Source: Paracoccus chinensis (GTDB lineage Bacteria > Pseudomonadota > Alphaproteobacteria > Rhodobacterales > Rhodobacteraceae). Taken from it: a DNA stretch of 64,000 bases. How positions within the stretch are numbered: the stretch's first letter is position 1; every line of letters begins with the position of its first letter. A program made the translations under genes and the position numbers. This document shows, piece after piece, positions 32,862-41,052 of this stretch. The stretch lies in assembly GCF_900102885.1 (NCBI RefSeq), contig NZ_FNGE01000006.1:124001-188000 (forward strand), given 5' to 3'. A model generated the notes under the pieces. It saw nothing but the letters and a program-made list of their open reading frames with translations, was not told the origin of the DNA and did not search any database.

Positions 32862-33583
32862 TCCGCGTCCGCATCACGCGCGCCCGTGGCTCGACCCCGC
32901 GCGAGGAAGGGGCCGAGATGATGGTGGGCCCCGATGCCGTCACTGGCACCATCGGCGGCGGGCAGCTGGAATATCTCGCCATCGACCGCGCGCGGCAGAT
33001 GCTGGCGCGGGGCGAGGATCGCGCCGTGATGGATATCCCCCTCGGACCCGAGATCGGCCAGTGCTGCGGCGGCCGGGTGGAACTGACGCTGGACCGGGAG
33101 CCCGCCAGCCCCGCGCCGCCCCGGCCCTCGGTCCTGATCTTCGGTGCGGGCCATGTAGGGCGCGCGCTCGCTCGCGCGATGCTGCTGCTGCCGGTGAACC
33201 TGCGCCTGATCGACCAGCGTCCGGCGGAATTGTCTCTGGCGGATATGCCCGGGGAACTGACCCCCCTGCCCGAGGCCGAGGTTCGCCGCGCCCCACCCGG
33301 GTCCGCCTATGTGATCCTGACCCACGATCACGCTCTCGACTTCCTCATCGCGGCCGAGGCGCTGGCGCGAGGCGACGCCGCCTATGTCGGCATGATCGGC
33401 AGCGCCACAAAGCGCGTCACCTTCTCGCGCTTTGCCAAGGCGCAGGGCATTGATCCCGCGCCGCTGACCTGCCCCATCGGCGGCACCGTCCGCGACAAGC
33501 GCCCCGAGGTCATCGCGGCCTTCACGGCGGCCGAGATCATGGCTACCCTGCTGGCCCGCCTCCCGGCCCGCGCAACTGCCTGA
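32858..33583 (+). CDS. xdhC: Xanthine dehydrogenase accessory protein XdhC
   Basis: Binds and sulfurates the molybdenum cofactor and inserts it into XdhB. 241 residues: RARGSTPREEGAEMMV, TGTIGGGQLEY, GQCCGGRVEL (conserved Cys pair) and the Rossmann segment LIFGAGHVGRALARA, then LTHDHALDF and YVGMIGSATKR. The N-terminus begins only nine residues before the conserved GSTPRE, shorter than in most relatives (usually 20-30 residues). The ATG at 32858 overlaps xdhB by four bases, which supports it. Confidence 0.94.
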   Translation: MIRVRITRARGSTPREEGAEMMVGPDAVTGTIGGGQLEYLAIDRARQMLARGEDRAVMDIPLGPEIGQCCGGRVELTLDREPASPAPPRPSVLIFGAGHVGRALARAMLLLPVNLRLIDQRPAELSLADMPGELTPLPEAEVRRAPPGSAYVILTHDHALDFLIAAEALARGDAAYVGMIGSATKRVTFSRFAKAQGIDPAPLTCPIGGTVRDKRPEVIAAFTAAEIMATLLARLPARATA

Positions 33584-33600
33584 ACCGAAAGCCCCCTGCC

Positions 33601-34899
33601 ATGACCAAGACCCTCCTGCGCGGCCGCGTGCTGAGCTTCCATGCCGATCCCGCCGAGACCACCGACAGCCACCGCTTTTGGGAAAACGGCGCGATCCTGG
33701 TCGCGGACGGCCGCATCCTTGCCGTTGGCGACTGGGCGGACATCCGCGACCCCGAGGCGAAGGAAATCGACCACCGGCCCCACATCATCATGGCGGGCTT
33801 CGTCGATCCTCACATTCATTTCCCGCAGGTGCAGGTCGTAGCCGCTTGGGCTGCGCAGCTTCTGGACTGGCTGAACGACCATACCTTCCCCATCGAGGCG
33901 CAATATCGCGACCCCGCCCATGCCGCCCGCATGGCCGAGGCCTTCCTCGACCAGCTGATCGGGAACGGCACCACCACGGTGAGCGCCTTCTGCTCTGTCC
34001 ATCGCGAAAGCGCCGAGGCCTTGTTCGCGGCGGCCGAGGCGCGGGGCATGGCGATGCTGGCGGGCAAGGTCATGATGGATCGCAACGCGCCCGACGCGGT
34101 GCTGGACACGGCGCAGGCCTCCTATGACGACAGCCGCGCGCTGATCGAGCGCTGGCACGGGCGCGGGCGGCTGGAATATGTCATCACGCCGCGCTTCGCG
34201 ATCACCTCGACTCCCGAGCAGTTGCGGGCGGCAGGCACCCTAGCCGCCGAGAACCCCAGCTTGGCGGTTCAGACGCACCTCAACGAGAATCGCGCCGAAA
34301 TCGAGCTGACGATGCAGCTTTACCCCGAGGCGAGCGATTACCTCGACATCTACGACCGCTTCGGCATGCTGGGGCCGCGCAGCCTGATGGGCCACGCGAT
34401 CCACATGAACTCCCGCGAGATTGCGCGGATGGCCGAAACGGGGACGCGCGCGATCCACTGCCCGACCTCGAACCTGTTCCTCGGCTCGGGGCTGTTCGAT
34501 GACCGGGGGATGCGGGACGCGGGCGTCGTCACCGGGGTCGCCACGGACATTGGCGGTGGCACGAGCTGGTCGATGCTGGCGACGCTGTCCGAGGCCTACA
34601 AGATCGCCCAGATGCGTGGTCAGCGGATGCACCCCTTCGCCGCCTTCCACTGGGCCACGCGCGGCAATGCCATTGCGCTGGGGATCGAGGACCGCGTCGG
34701 CAGCGTCCAGCCGGGCCGCCATGCCGATCTCGTGGTGCTCGACCCCCGCGCCACGCCCGCGATGCGGCTGCGCCATGACAAGGTGGACTCGCTGATGCAG
34801 GAACTGTTCATCCTTCAGGTCATGGGCGACGACCGGGCGGTGGTGGAAACCTATGTCGCTGGGCGGGCAATGAAGGCGGGGGCGCAGCCGACGAACTGA
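33601..34899 (+). CDS. guaD: Guanine deaminase
   Basis: Deaminates guanine to xanthine, feeding xanthine dehydrogenase. 432-residue amidohydrolase: zinc ligands in DPHIHFPQ (residues 69-76), QTHLNEN, MGHAIHM and ATDIGGGTSWSM (catalytic Asp); HCPTSNLFLGSGLF is a guanine deaminase signature. 17 bases after xdhC with no terminator visible, so part of the xdhABC-guaD operon. Confidence 0.96.
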   Translation: MTKTLLRGRVLSFHADPAETTDSHRFWENGAILVADGRILAVGDWADIRDPEAKEIDHRPHIIMAGFVDPHIHFPQVQVVAAWAAQLLDWLNDHTFPIEAQYRDPAHAARMAEAFLDQLIGNGTTTVSAFCSVHRESAEALFAAAEARGMAMLAGKVMMDRNAPDAVLDTAQASYDDSRALIERWHGRGRLEYVITPRFAITSTPEQLRAAGTLAAENPSLAVQTHLNENRAEIELTMQLYPEASDYLDIYDRFGMLGPRSLMGHAIHMNSREIARMAETGTRAIHCPTSNLFLGSGLFDDRGMRDAGVVTGVATDIGGGTSWSMLATLSEAYKIAQMRGQRMHPFAAFHWATRGNAIALGIEDRVGSVQPGRHADLVVLDPRATPAMRLRHDKVDSLMQELFILQVMGDDRAVVETYVAGRAMKAGAQPTN

Positions 34900-35013
34900 C
34901 CAGCCGCCCCGGCGGAACGTCACTCGGTCGTGGACGGGGGGCGCCTGGGCTGCCTAATCTCCGGGCAGCACATGGCCCCGGCGCCGGCAGGCGCCCCTCA
35001 GAAGGATGCCCCC

Positions 35014-36447
35014 ATGAACGCCCCTCTCATGCACGCCTCGTTCCGCGACTCGGTCGACCGGATGTTCACGCAGGCCGCGCAGCTGATGGACCTCGGGCCG
35101 GGGCTCGAGGAGAAGATCCGCGTCTGCAACTCGACCTATGTGGTCCGCTTCGGGGTGCGCCTGCGGGGCGAGATCCATACCTTCACCGGCTATCGGTCCG
35201 TCCATTCCGAACACCACGAGCCGGTCAAGGGCGGCATCCGCTATGCCCCCAACGTCAACCAGGACGAGGTCGAGGCGCTGGCCGCGCTGATGACCTACAA
35301 GTGCTCGCTGGTCGAACTGCCCTTCGGCGGGTCCAAGGGCGGGCTGACGCTGGACCCCCGCCAGTGGGAGGAGGACGAGCTTGAAAAGATCACCCGCCGC
35401 TTCACCTACGAGCTGTCGCGGCGCAGCCTGATCTCGCCCAGCCAGAACGTGCCCGCCCCCGACATGGGCACGGGCGAGCGCGAGATGGCCTGGATGGCCG
35501 ACGCCTACAAGCGCCTGCACCCCGAGGACATCAACGCCCGCGCCTGCGTCACCGGCAAGCCGCTGCGCCTGGGCGGCATCGCGGGCCGGGTCGAGGCCAC
35601 GGGCCGCGGCGTGCAATACGCCCTGCGCGAGGTCTTCCGCACGCCCGAGGTGCTGAAGCGGGCGGGACTGGCGGGCGGCCTTGAGGGACAGCGGATCGTG
35701 GTGCAGGGCCTGGGCAACGTGGGCTTCCACGCGGCGCAGTTCCTGTCCACCGAGGACGGGGCGAAGATCATCGCGGTCGCCGAGCGCGACGGCGCGGTGA
35801 TGAACGAGGCGGGCCTCGACATCACGGCGCTTCAGGCCCACATGCGCACGACCGGCGGCGTCAGGGACTTCCCCGGCGCGACGTTCGAGCCGAACTCGGC
35901 CCGCGCGCTGGAACTGGACTGCGACATCCTGATCCCGGCAGCGATGGAGGCCGTGATCCATGTCGGCAACGCCAGCGCCATCCGCGCCCGGCTGATCGTC
36001 GAGGCCGCGAACGGCCCCGTCACCGCCGAGGCCGACGAAATCCTGCGCAACCGCGGCGTGGTCATTGTCCCCGACCTTTACGCCAACGCGGGCGGGGTGA
36101 CGGTCAGCTATTTCGAATGGGTCAAGAACCTGCAGCAGATCAGCTTCGGCCGGCTCGAGCGCCGGCAGGAGGAAGCGCGCCACGCCCTGCTGGTGGACGA
36201 ACTGGAACGGCTCGCCGCCGAGACGGGACTGAAGGGGGCGCTGTCGCACGGCTTCAAGCAGAAATACCTGCGCGGCGCGGACGAGCTGGAACTGGTGCGC
36301 TCGGGCCTCGACGACACGATGCGCGCGTCCTTCCAGCAGATGGTGACGGTGCTGGACGGCGACTCGCGCGTGCCGGACCTGAGGATCGCGGCCTATATCG
36401 TCGCCATCCGCCGCATCGCGGCCAGCTACGACGCACTGGGGCTGTAG
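35014..36447 (+). CDS. Glutamate dehydrogenase (Glu/Leu/Phe/Val family)
   Basis: Reversible oxidative deamination of glutamate to 2-oxoglutarate and ammonium. 477 residues: GGIRYAPNVNQDEVEALA, the catalytic-Lys segment PFGGSKGG, QNVPAPDMGTGEREMAW and the Rossmann VVQGLGNVG. The 45-50 kDa size fits the small hexameric class; NAD versus NADP is not decided by eye. ATG 35014 has GAAGGA seven bases upstream; an open stretch to 34930 is not accepted. Downstream of the purine genes, whose ammonia it could assimilate, but 114 bases away and probably independent. Confidence 0.94.
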   Translation: MNAPLMHASFRDSVDRMFTQAAQLMDLGPGLEEKIRVCNSTYVVRFGVRLRGEIHTFTGYRSVHSEHHEPVKGGIRYAPNVNQDEVEALAALMTYKCSLVELPFGGSKGGLTLDPRQWEEDELEKITRRFTYELSRRSLISPSQNVPAPDMGTGEREMAWMADAYKRLHPEDINARACVTGKPLRLGGIAGRVEATGRGVQYALREVFRTPEVLKRAGLAGGLEGQRIVVQGLGNVGFHAAQFLSTEDGAKIIAVAERDGAVMNEAGLDITALQAHMRTTGGVRDFPGATFEPNSARALELDCDILIPAAMEAVIHVGNASAIRARLIVEAANGPVTAEADEILRNRGVVIVPDLYANAGGVTVSYFEWVKNLQQISFGRLERRQEEARHALLVDELERLAAETGLKGALSHGFKQKYLRGADELELVRSGLDDTMRASFQQMVTVLDGDSRVPDLRIAAYIVAIRRIAASYDALGL

Positions 36448-36451
36448 GCCC

Positions 36452-36486
36452 GACCGGCGCGCGCGTCCTCCCGGCGCGCCCCGGTC
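36452..36486 (+). terminator. Hairpin after glutamate dehydrogenase
   Basis: GACCGG-C-GCGCGC, nine-base loop, GCGCGC-C-CCGGTC (36452-36464, 36474-36486): a 12-bp stem with one mismatch, five bases past the stop. No T-run follows. Confidence 0.5.
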
Positions 36487-36534
36487 AAGAATAAGGTTGC
36501 CTCGCAGGCGCGGGGGCCTATAGTCGCACGCAAC

Positions 36535-36624
36535 GCTCGTTGGGGCGCCCCGCGCGGGGCTGAGATGTGCAAGGCACAGCACCCATCGAACCTGATCCGG
36601 GTCATGCCGGCGAAGGGAACGGGC
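36535..36624 (+). ncRNA. TPP riboswitch (THI element)
   Basis: Aptamer for thiamin pyrophosphate. The conserved core is unmistakable: GGGGC...GCTGAGA near 36558-36565, CACCC, and the second half CCTGATCCGGGTCATGCCGG then CGAAGGGAA. Helix P1 is GCTCGTT (36535-36541) with AACGGGC (36618-36624), one G-U pair. It lies about 60 bases before thiD and should shut the thi operon when TPP is abundant. Confidence 0.96.
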
Positions 36625-36650
36625 AGTGCCGCGCAACCCGTGGCCTGATG

Positions 36651-36679
36651 TTCCCCCATGCCGGGCTTTGTGGGGGGAA
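36651..36679 (+). promoter_or_regulatory. Riboswitch expression platform (SD-sequestering hairpin)
   Basis: TTCCCCC (36651-36657) can pair with GGGGGAA (36673-36679), the Shine-Dalgarno tract of thiD, whose ATG is at 36683. This would block translation when TPP is bound. An alternative partner that frees the site in the ligand-free form was not identified. Confidence 0.65.
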
Positions 36680-36682
36680 GAC

Positions 36683-37477
36683 ATGGCGATCGCGCTGACC
36701 ATCGCGGGGTCCGACAGCGGCGGCGGGGCCGGCATCCAGGCCGATCTCAAGACATTCTCGGCGCTGGGCGTCTATGGCGCCAGCGTCGTGACCGCGATCA
36801 CCGCGCAGAACACCCGCGCCGTGACCCGCGTGGAAGGCGTCTCGCCCGAGATGATCCGTGCACAGGTGGATGCGGTCTTCGACGACCTCGATATTGGCGC
36901 GGTCAAGATCGGGATGCTGGGCACGGCCGAGGCGACCCGCGCCGTGGCCGAGGCGCTGGACGGCCGCGCGGTGCCGCTGGTGCTGGACCCCGTGATGATC
37001 GCCAAGTCCGGCGACCGGCTGATCCGGGACGACGCCATCGACGCCCTGCGCGAACTGCTGATTCCCTGCGCCACGGTCCTGACCCCGAACCTGCCCGAGG
37101 CCGCACGGCTTCTGTCCCGCATGGTCGCCGCCGACCCGACCGAGGCCGAGGCGCAGGGCCGCGCGCTTTGCGCCTTGGGCGCGGATTGGGTGCTGATGAA
37201 GGGCGGCCATGCCGAGAGTCCGGTCTGCACCGACCTGCTGGTCGGCCCCGAGACGCATTGCTTCTCGGCCCCCCGGATCGAGACAAAGAACACGCATGGC
37301 ACCGGCTGCTCGCTGTCCTCGGCCATTGCCGCCGGACTGGCGCAGGACCTGTCCGTGCCCGAGGCCGTCGGCCGCGCGCATGGCTGGCTGCAGGGGGCCA
37401 TCGCCGCGGCCGACCGGCTGCGGGTCGGCTCGGGCCACGGGCCGGTGCATCATTTCCACGGCTGGTGGCGGGAATGA
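36683..37477 (+). CDS. thiD: Hydroxymethylpyrimidine/phosphomethylpyrimidine kinase
   Basis: Phosphorylates HMP and HMP-P to HMP-PP, the pyrimidine half of thiamin. 264 residues, ribokinase-like fold: ALTIAGSDSGGGAGIQADLK at the start, GVYGASVVTAITAQNT, LDPVMIAKSGD, and the C-terminal anion hole NTHGTGCSLSSAIAA. ATG 36683 is preceded by GGGGGGAAG. First gene of the riboswitch-controlled operon, overlapping thiO by four bases. Confidence 0.97.
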   Translation: MAIALTIAGSDSGGGAGIQADLKTFSALGVYGASVVTAITAQNTRAVTRVEGVSPEMIRAQVDAVFDDLDIGAVKIGMLGTAEATRAVAEALDGRAVPLVLDPVMIAKSGDRLIRDDAIDALRELLIPCATVLTPNLPEAARLLSRMVAADPTEAEAQGRALCALGADWVLMKGGHAESPVCTDLLVGPETHCFSAPRIETKNTHGTGCSLSSAIAAGLAQDLSVPEAVGRAHGWLQGAIAAADRLRVGSGHGPVHHFHGWWRE

Positions 37478-38463
37478 GCGCGGCCTTCACCATTCTCGGT
37501 GCGGGTGTCCTGGGTCTTTCCGTGGCCACCGAGCTTGCCACGCGCGGACATGCCGTCACGTTGGTTGATCCCGCGATGGGTCCTGGCGGGCATGGCTGTT
37601 CCTGGTGGGCGGGCGGGATGCTCGCGCCCTTCTGCGAGTTCGAAAGCGCCGAGGAGCCCGTGCTGCGCCACGGGCAGGCCTCGATCGACTGGTGGGAGCG
37701 CCACGCGGGCGGCGTCAGCCGCAACGGCACGCTGGTCGTGGCGCTGGGCCGCGACCGTGCGGAACTCGACCGCTTCGCCCGCCGGACCGAAGGGTTCGAG
37801 GTCATCGGCGGCAACCGCGTGGCCGAACTGGAACCGGACCTCGCCGGCCGTTTCGACCGCGCCCTGTTCTTCGCGACCGAGGCGCATCTGAACCCCCGCG
37901 TTGCGCTGGCCGCGCTGCAATCGGGACTGGCCGCGCGCGGCATCAGCGTAACGGCCGGGCCACCCGATGACGCGGGCGAGGTCATCGACTGTCGGGGCCT
38001 TGCCGCCCGCGACATCCTGCCGGACCTGCGCGGCGTGCGCGGCGAGATGCTGGTCCTGCGCTGTCCCGAGGTGACGCTGGCGCGTCCCGTCCGGCTGCTG
38101 CACCCGCGCGTGCCGATCTACCTCGTCCCGCGCGGCGAGGGGATCTTCATGTTGGGCGCGACGATGATCGAAAGCGACCGGCGCGGCGTGGTCACGGCGC
38201 GGTCCGTGCTGGAACTGCTCAGCGCGGCCTATGCCCTGGACCCGGCCTTCGGCGAAGCCGAGATCCTGGAACTGGGGGCCGACGCGCGCCCGGCCTTCCC
38301 CGACAACCTGCCCCGCATCGGCCGCGCGGCTGGGCGGCTTTATGCGAACGGCCTTTATCGCCATGGTTATCTTCTTGCGCCGGCACTCGCGCGGCAGTTG
38401 GCTGACCATGTTGAGACGGGCGACAAACCGGAGTTCTGGCATGAAACTGACGATCAACGGTAA
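37474..38463 (+). CDS. thiO: Glycine oxidase
   Basis: FAD enzyme oxidising glycine to iminoglycine (dehydroglycine) for thiazole synthesis; replaces ThiH in aerobes. 329 residues: FAD-binding ILGAGVLGLSVATELATRGH, GCSWWAGGMLAPFCE, and the C-terminal LPRIGRAAGRLYANGLYRHG. The ATG at 37474 overlaps thiD (ATGA), and the 3' end overlaps thiS by 23 bases. Confidence 0.94.
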   Translation: MSAAFTILGAGVLGLSVATELATRGHAVTLVDPAMGPGGHGCSWWAGGMLAPFCEFESAEEPVLRHGQASIDWWERHAGGVSRNGTLVVALGRDRAELDRFARRTEGFEVIGGNRVAELEPDLAGRFDRALFFATEAHLNPRVALAALQSGLAARGISVTAGPPDDAGEVIDCRGLAARDILPDLRGVRGEMLVLRCPEVTLARPVRLLHPRVPIYLVPRGEGIFMLGATMIESDRRGVVTARSVLELLSAAYALDPAFGEAEILELGADARPAFPDNLPRIGRAAGRLYANGLYRHGYLLAPALARQLADHVETGDKPEFWHETDDQR

Positions 38464-38638
38464 CCCGCAGGACATCGATGCCGCGACCCTCGCCGAGGCT
38501 CTTGCCGCGCTTGAGCTTTCCGAGGCCCGCGTCGCCACCGCCCTGAACGGCACCTTCGTGCCCGCCTCCGCACGTGCCGCCACGGTGCTGTCGCCGGGCG
38601 ATTCGCTGGAAATCGTCGCACCCATGCAGGGAGGGTAG
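38441..38638 (+). CDS. thiS: Sulfur carrier protein ThiS
   Basis: Ubiquitin-like sulfur donor for the thiazole ring. 65 residues ([19 protein letters not shown]...) ending in the diagnostic Gly-Gly (VAPMQGG), which ThiF adenylates and which then carries a thiocarboxylate. Starts inside the end of thiO and stops one base before thiG. Confidence 0.96.
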   Translation: MKLTINGNPQDIDAATLAEALAALELSEARVATALNGTFVPASARAATVLSPGDSLEIVAPMQGG

Positions 38639-38639
38639 G

Positions 38640-39404
38640 ATGCCCACCTTCTATGACACGCAAGTCGCCTCTCCGATGATGCTGGGGACGGCGCAGTATC
38701 CCAGTCCCGCGATCCTTGCCGCCGCCTTCAGCGCCTCCGGCGCAGGCATCGCCACCGTGTCCCTGCGGCGCGAGGCGGGAGGCGGGCAGGACTTCCTGCG
38801 GCTGATCGAAGGGCTTGGCGTCGCGCTGCTGCCCAACACCGCCGGCTGCCACACGGTCAAGGAGGCCGTGACCACCGCCCAGATGGCGCGCGAGCTTCTG
38901 GGCACCGCCTGGATCAAGCTCGAGGTCATCAGCCATGGCGACCTGCTGGCGCCCGACGTCTTCGCGCTGGTCGAGGCCGCGCGCGAGCTTTGCGCGCAAG
39001 GGTTCAAGGTCTTCCCCTATTGCACCGAGGACCTGTCCGTCTGCGACCAGTTGCTGCGTGCCGGATGCGAGGTGCTGATGCCTTGGGGCGCGCCGATCGG
39101 TTCGGGTCTGGGGCTGAACAACCTTCTGGGCCTCAAGGCGCTGAGGGCGGCCTTTCCCGAGGTCCCCATGGTGATCGACGCAGGCATCGGCCGCCCCAGC
39201 CATGCGGCGGCGGCGATGGAACTGGGCTTCGACGCGGTCCTTCTGAACACCGCCGTCGCCAAGGCAGGCGACCCGGTGACGATGGCACGCGCCATGGCGC
39301 AGGCGCTGGATGCGGGCCGCGCGGCCTACATGTCCGACCCCATCGAGCCGCGCGAGATGGCCACGCCCTCGACCCCCGTGATCGGCAAGGCCTTTCTGCA
39401 ATGA
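38640..39404 (+). CDS. thiG: Thiazole synthase
   Basis: Condenses deoxyxylulose 5-phosphate, dehydroglycine and ThiS thiocarboxylate to thiazole phosphate. 254-residue TIM barrel: [20 protein letters not shown], the Schiff-base Lys in [23 protein letters not shown] and [22 protein letters not shown] 38640 lies one base after thiS, with GGAGGG in the thiS end as ribosome-binding site. Confidence 0.97.
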   Translation: MPTFYDTQVASPMMLGTAQYPSPAILAAAFSASGAGIATVSLRREAGGGQDFLRLIEGLGVALLPNTAGCHTVKEAVTTAQMARELLGTAWIKLEVISHGDLLAPDVFALVEAARELCAQGFKVFPYCTEDLSVCDQLLRAGCEVLMPWGAPIGSGLGLNNLLGLKALRAAFPEVPMVIDAGIGRPSHAAAAMELGFDAVLLNTAVAKAGDPVTMARAMAQALDAGRAAYMSDPIEPREMATPSTPVIGKAFLQ

Positions 39405-39442
39405 GCCGCGTTTCCGGCCATGCCCATGCAGAAGGATCGCCG

Positions 39443-40039
39443 ATGTCCCTGCCCCGCTTCTATCCCATCTTCGAGTCGGCCGATTGGGTAGCCCGCGCGC
39501 TGGCGGTGGGCGTCCGCATGGTGCAACTGCGGATCAAGGACGCGCCCGAGGACGTCCTGCGGGCGGAGATCACCCGCGCCCGCGACCTCGCGCAGGATGC
39601 AGGCGCGATCCTTGTCGTCAACGACCACTGGCGGCTTGCCATCGAGCTTGGCTGCGACTGGCTGCACCTGGGACAGGAAGACTTGGACGAGGCCGATCTG
39701 TCTGCCATCCGCGCGGCCGGTCTGCGGCTGGGCGTGTCCACCCACGACGGGGCCGAACTCGACCGGGCGCTGTCCGTCCGGCCCGACTACGTCGCGCTTG
39801 GCCCGGTCTGGCCCACGATCCTGAAGAAGATGCCTTGGGCGCCGCAAGGGCTGGACCGCGTGGCGGAATGGAAGCGCCGCGTGGGCGACGTGCCGTTGGT
39901 CGCCATCGGCGGCCTGACGCCCGAACGCGGTCGCGCGGCGCTGGACGCAGGGGCGGATGTCGCCTCGGCCGTCACGGACATCACGCTGAACCCCGATCCC
40001 GAAGCGCGGATGCGGGAATGGCTGCAGGTGACGGGATGA
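39443..40039 (+). CDS. thiE: Thiamin-phosphate synthase
   Basis: Joins HMP-PP and thiazole phosphate to thiamin phosphate. 198 residues: MVQLRIKDAPEDVLRAEI, ILVVNDHWRLAIELGCDWLH, LGQEDL, YVALGPVWPT and the phosphate-binding VAIGGLTPERGRAALDAGAD. I chose ATG 39443, with AGAAGGA seven bases upstream; an in-frame ATG at 39401 overlaps the thiG stop and would add 14 residues. At 198 residues it is a little short for ThiE. Confidence 0.93.
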   Translation: MSLPRFYPIFESADWVARALAVGVRMVQLRIKDAPEDVLRAEITRARDLAQDAGAILVVNDHWRLAIELGCDWLHLGQEDLDEADLSAIRAAGLRLGVSTHDGAELDRALSVRPDYVALGPVWPTILKKMPWAPQGLDRVAEWKRRVGDVPLVAIGGLTPERGRAALDAGADVASAVTDITLNPDPEARMREWLQVTG

Positions 40040-40049
40040 GCGGAGCGCC

Positions 40050-40107
40050 CGAAGCCGGGGGTTTCACACCCCCGGACCCCCGTGGGATAATTGAACGAAG
40101 AAGAATG
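40050..40107 (+). repeat. Dispersed intergenic element, copy 3, at the thiF start
   Basis: CCGGGGG (40055-40061) pairs with CCCCCGG (40069-40075), then ACCCCCGTGGGATAATTG and AACGAAGAAGAATG. The last ATG is the thiF start, so the GAAGAAGA tail sits where a ribosome-binding site belongs. Related in layout to copies at 1600-1648 and 28000-28074. Confidence 0.5.
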
Positions 40108-41052
40108 AGACATGTCCGGCAGATGATCCTGCCCGAGGTGGGAGAGGTTGGCCAGCGGCGGTTGCAGGGGGCGCGCCTTCTTGTCGTTGGCGCTGGTGGT
40201 CTCGGCTCGCCCGCGATCATGTATCTGGCGGGGGCTGGCGTCGGAGCGCTGACGGTCGTCGATCCCGACGTGGCCGAGACCGGCAACCTGCACCGCCAGC
40301 CGATCCATGCGGGGCGCGTGGGCTGGAACAAGGCAAATTCAGCCCGCGCCTTCGTGCAGTCGCTCGACCCGGAGGTTTCGGTGGCGGCGCTGACCCATCC
40401 ACTGACGCCTGCCAATGCGGCCGGGCTGGTCGGCGGGGCCGACGTGGTGCTGGACTGCGCGGACAGCTTCGCCGTCAGCTATGTCCTGTCGGACGCCTGC
40501 CTTGCGGCCGGGGTGCCGCTGGTCTCGGCCTCGGCGCTGGGCTTGTCGGGCTACTGCGGAGGCTTCTGCGGCGGTGCGCCCAGCCTGCGGGCCGTCTTTC
40601 CCGACCTGCCGGACCGCGCCGCGAACTGCGCCACCGCGGGGGTGCTGGGGCCGGTCGTGGGAATGCTGGGCACGGCGCAGGCGCAGATGGCGCTGGCGCT
40701 GCTGTTGGGGTTCGCGCCCTCGCCCCTTGGGCAGCTTCTCACCCTGAACTCCGGCCTCCGCTGGGGCGGCTTCCGCTTCGACGGCGCGCCCGAGCCCGAA
40801 GATGGCTTCCGCTTCATCGACGCAAGCGACATCCGCCCGGGCGATTTCGTGCTGGAGTTGCGCGGCGAGGACGAGGCCCCGGTTCCCATCCACCCCTCGG
40901 CCCGGCGGGCTGATCCCGCCGCGCCGCCTGCGCCGCCACCCGGCGCCCGCGCCGTGCTGGCCTGCCGCTCGGGCCTGCGCGCCTGGCGGGCGGCCCGCCT
41001 GCTTGCCCCCACCCACCCCGAGATCGTGCTGATCGCTGCCGGAGACCACTGA
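40105..41052 (+). CDS. thiF: ThiF adenylyltransferase with shortened C-terminal rhodanese domain
   Basis: Adenylates the ThiS C-terminus before sulfur transfer. 315 residues. The E1-like domain has VVGAGGLGSPAIMYLAGAGV, DPDVAETGNLHRQ, the adenylation-site Asp in VLDCADSFAVSY, and AANCATAGVLGPVVGMLGT; the usual zinc CxxC pairs are not obvious. The C-terminal 75 residues look like a rhodanese domain with active-site loop CRSGLRA (Cys287), but its middle is replaced by a Pro/Ala-rich stretch. I chose ATG 40105 (MRHVRQMILPEVGE); ATG 40036 overlaps thiE but would translate an intergenic repeat. Confidence 0.9.
   Translation: MRHVRQMILPEVGEVGQRRLQGARLLVVGAGGLGSPAIMYLAGAGVGALTVVDPDVAETGNLHRQPIHAGRVGWNKANSARAFVQSLDPEVSVAALTHPLTPANAAGLVGGADVVLDCADSFAVSYVLSDACLAAGVPLVSASALGLSGYCGGFCGGAPSLRAVFPDLPDRAANCATAGVLGPVVGMLGTAQAQMALALLLGFAPSPLGQLLTLNSGLRWGGFRFDGAPEPEDGFRFIDASDIRPGDFVLELRGEDEAPVPIHPSARRADPAAPPAPPPGARAVLACRSGLRAWRAARLLAPTHPEIVLIAAGDH

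Noticed and set aside
40036..40104. Upstream thiF start overlapping the thiE stop
   Set aside because: The added 23 residues translate the hairpin of the intergenic element; the family starts at MRHVRQMILPEVGE.
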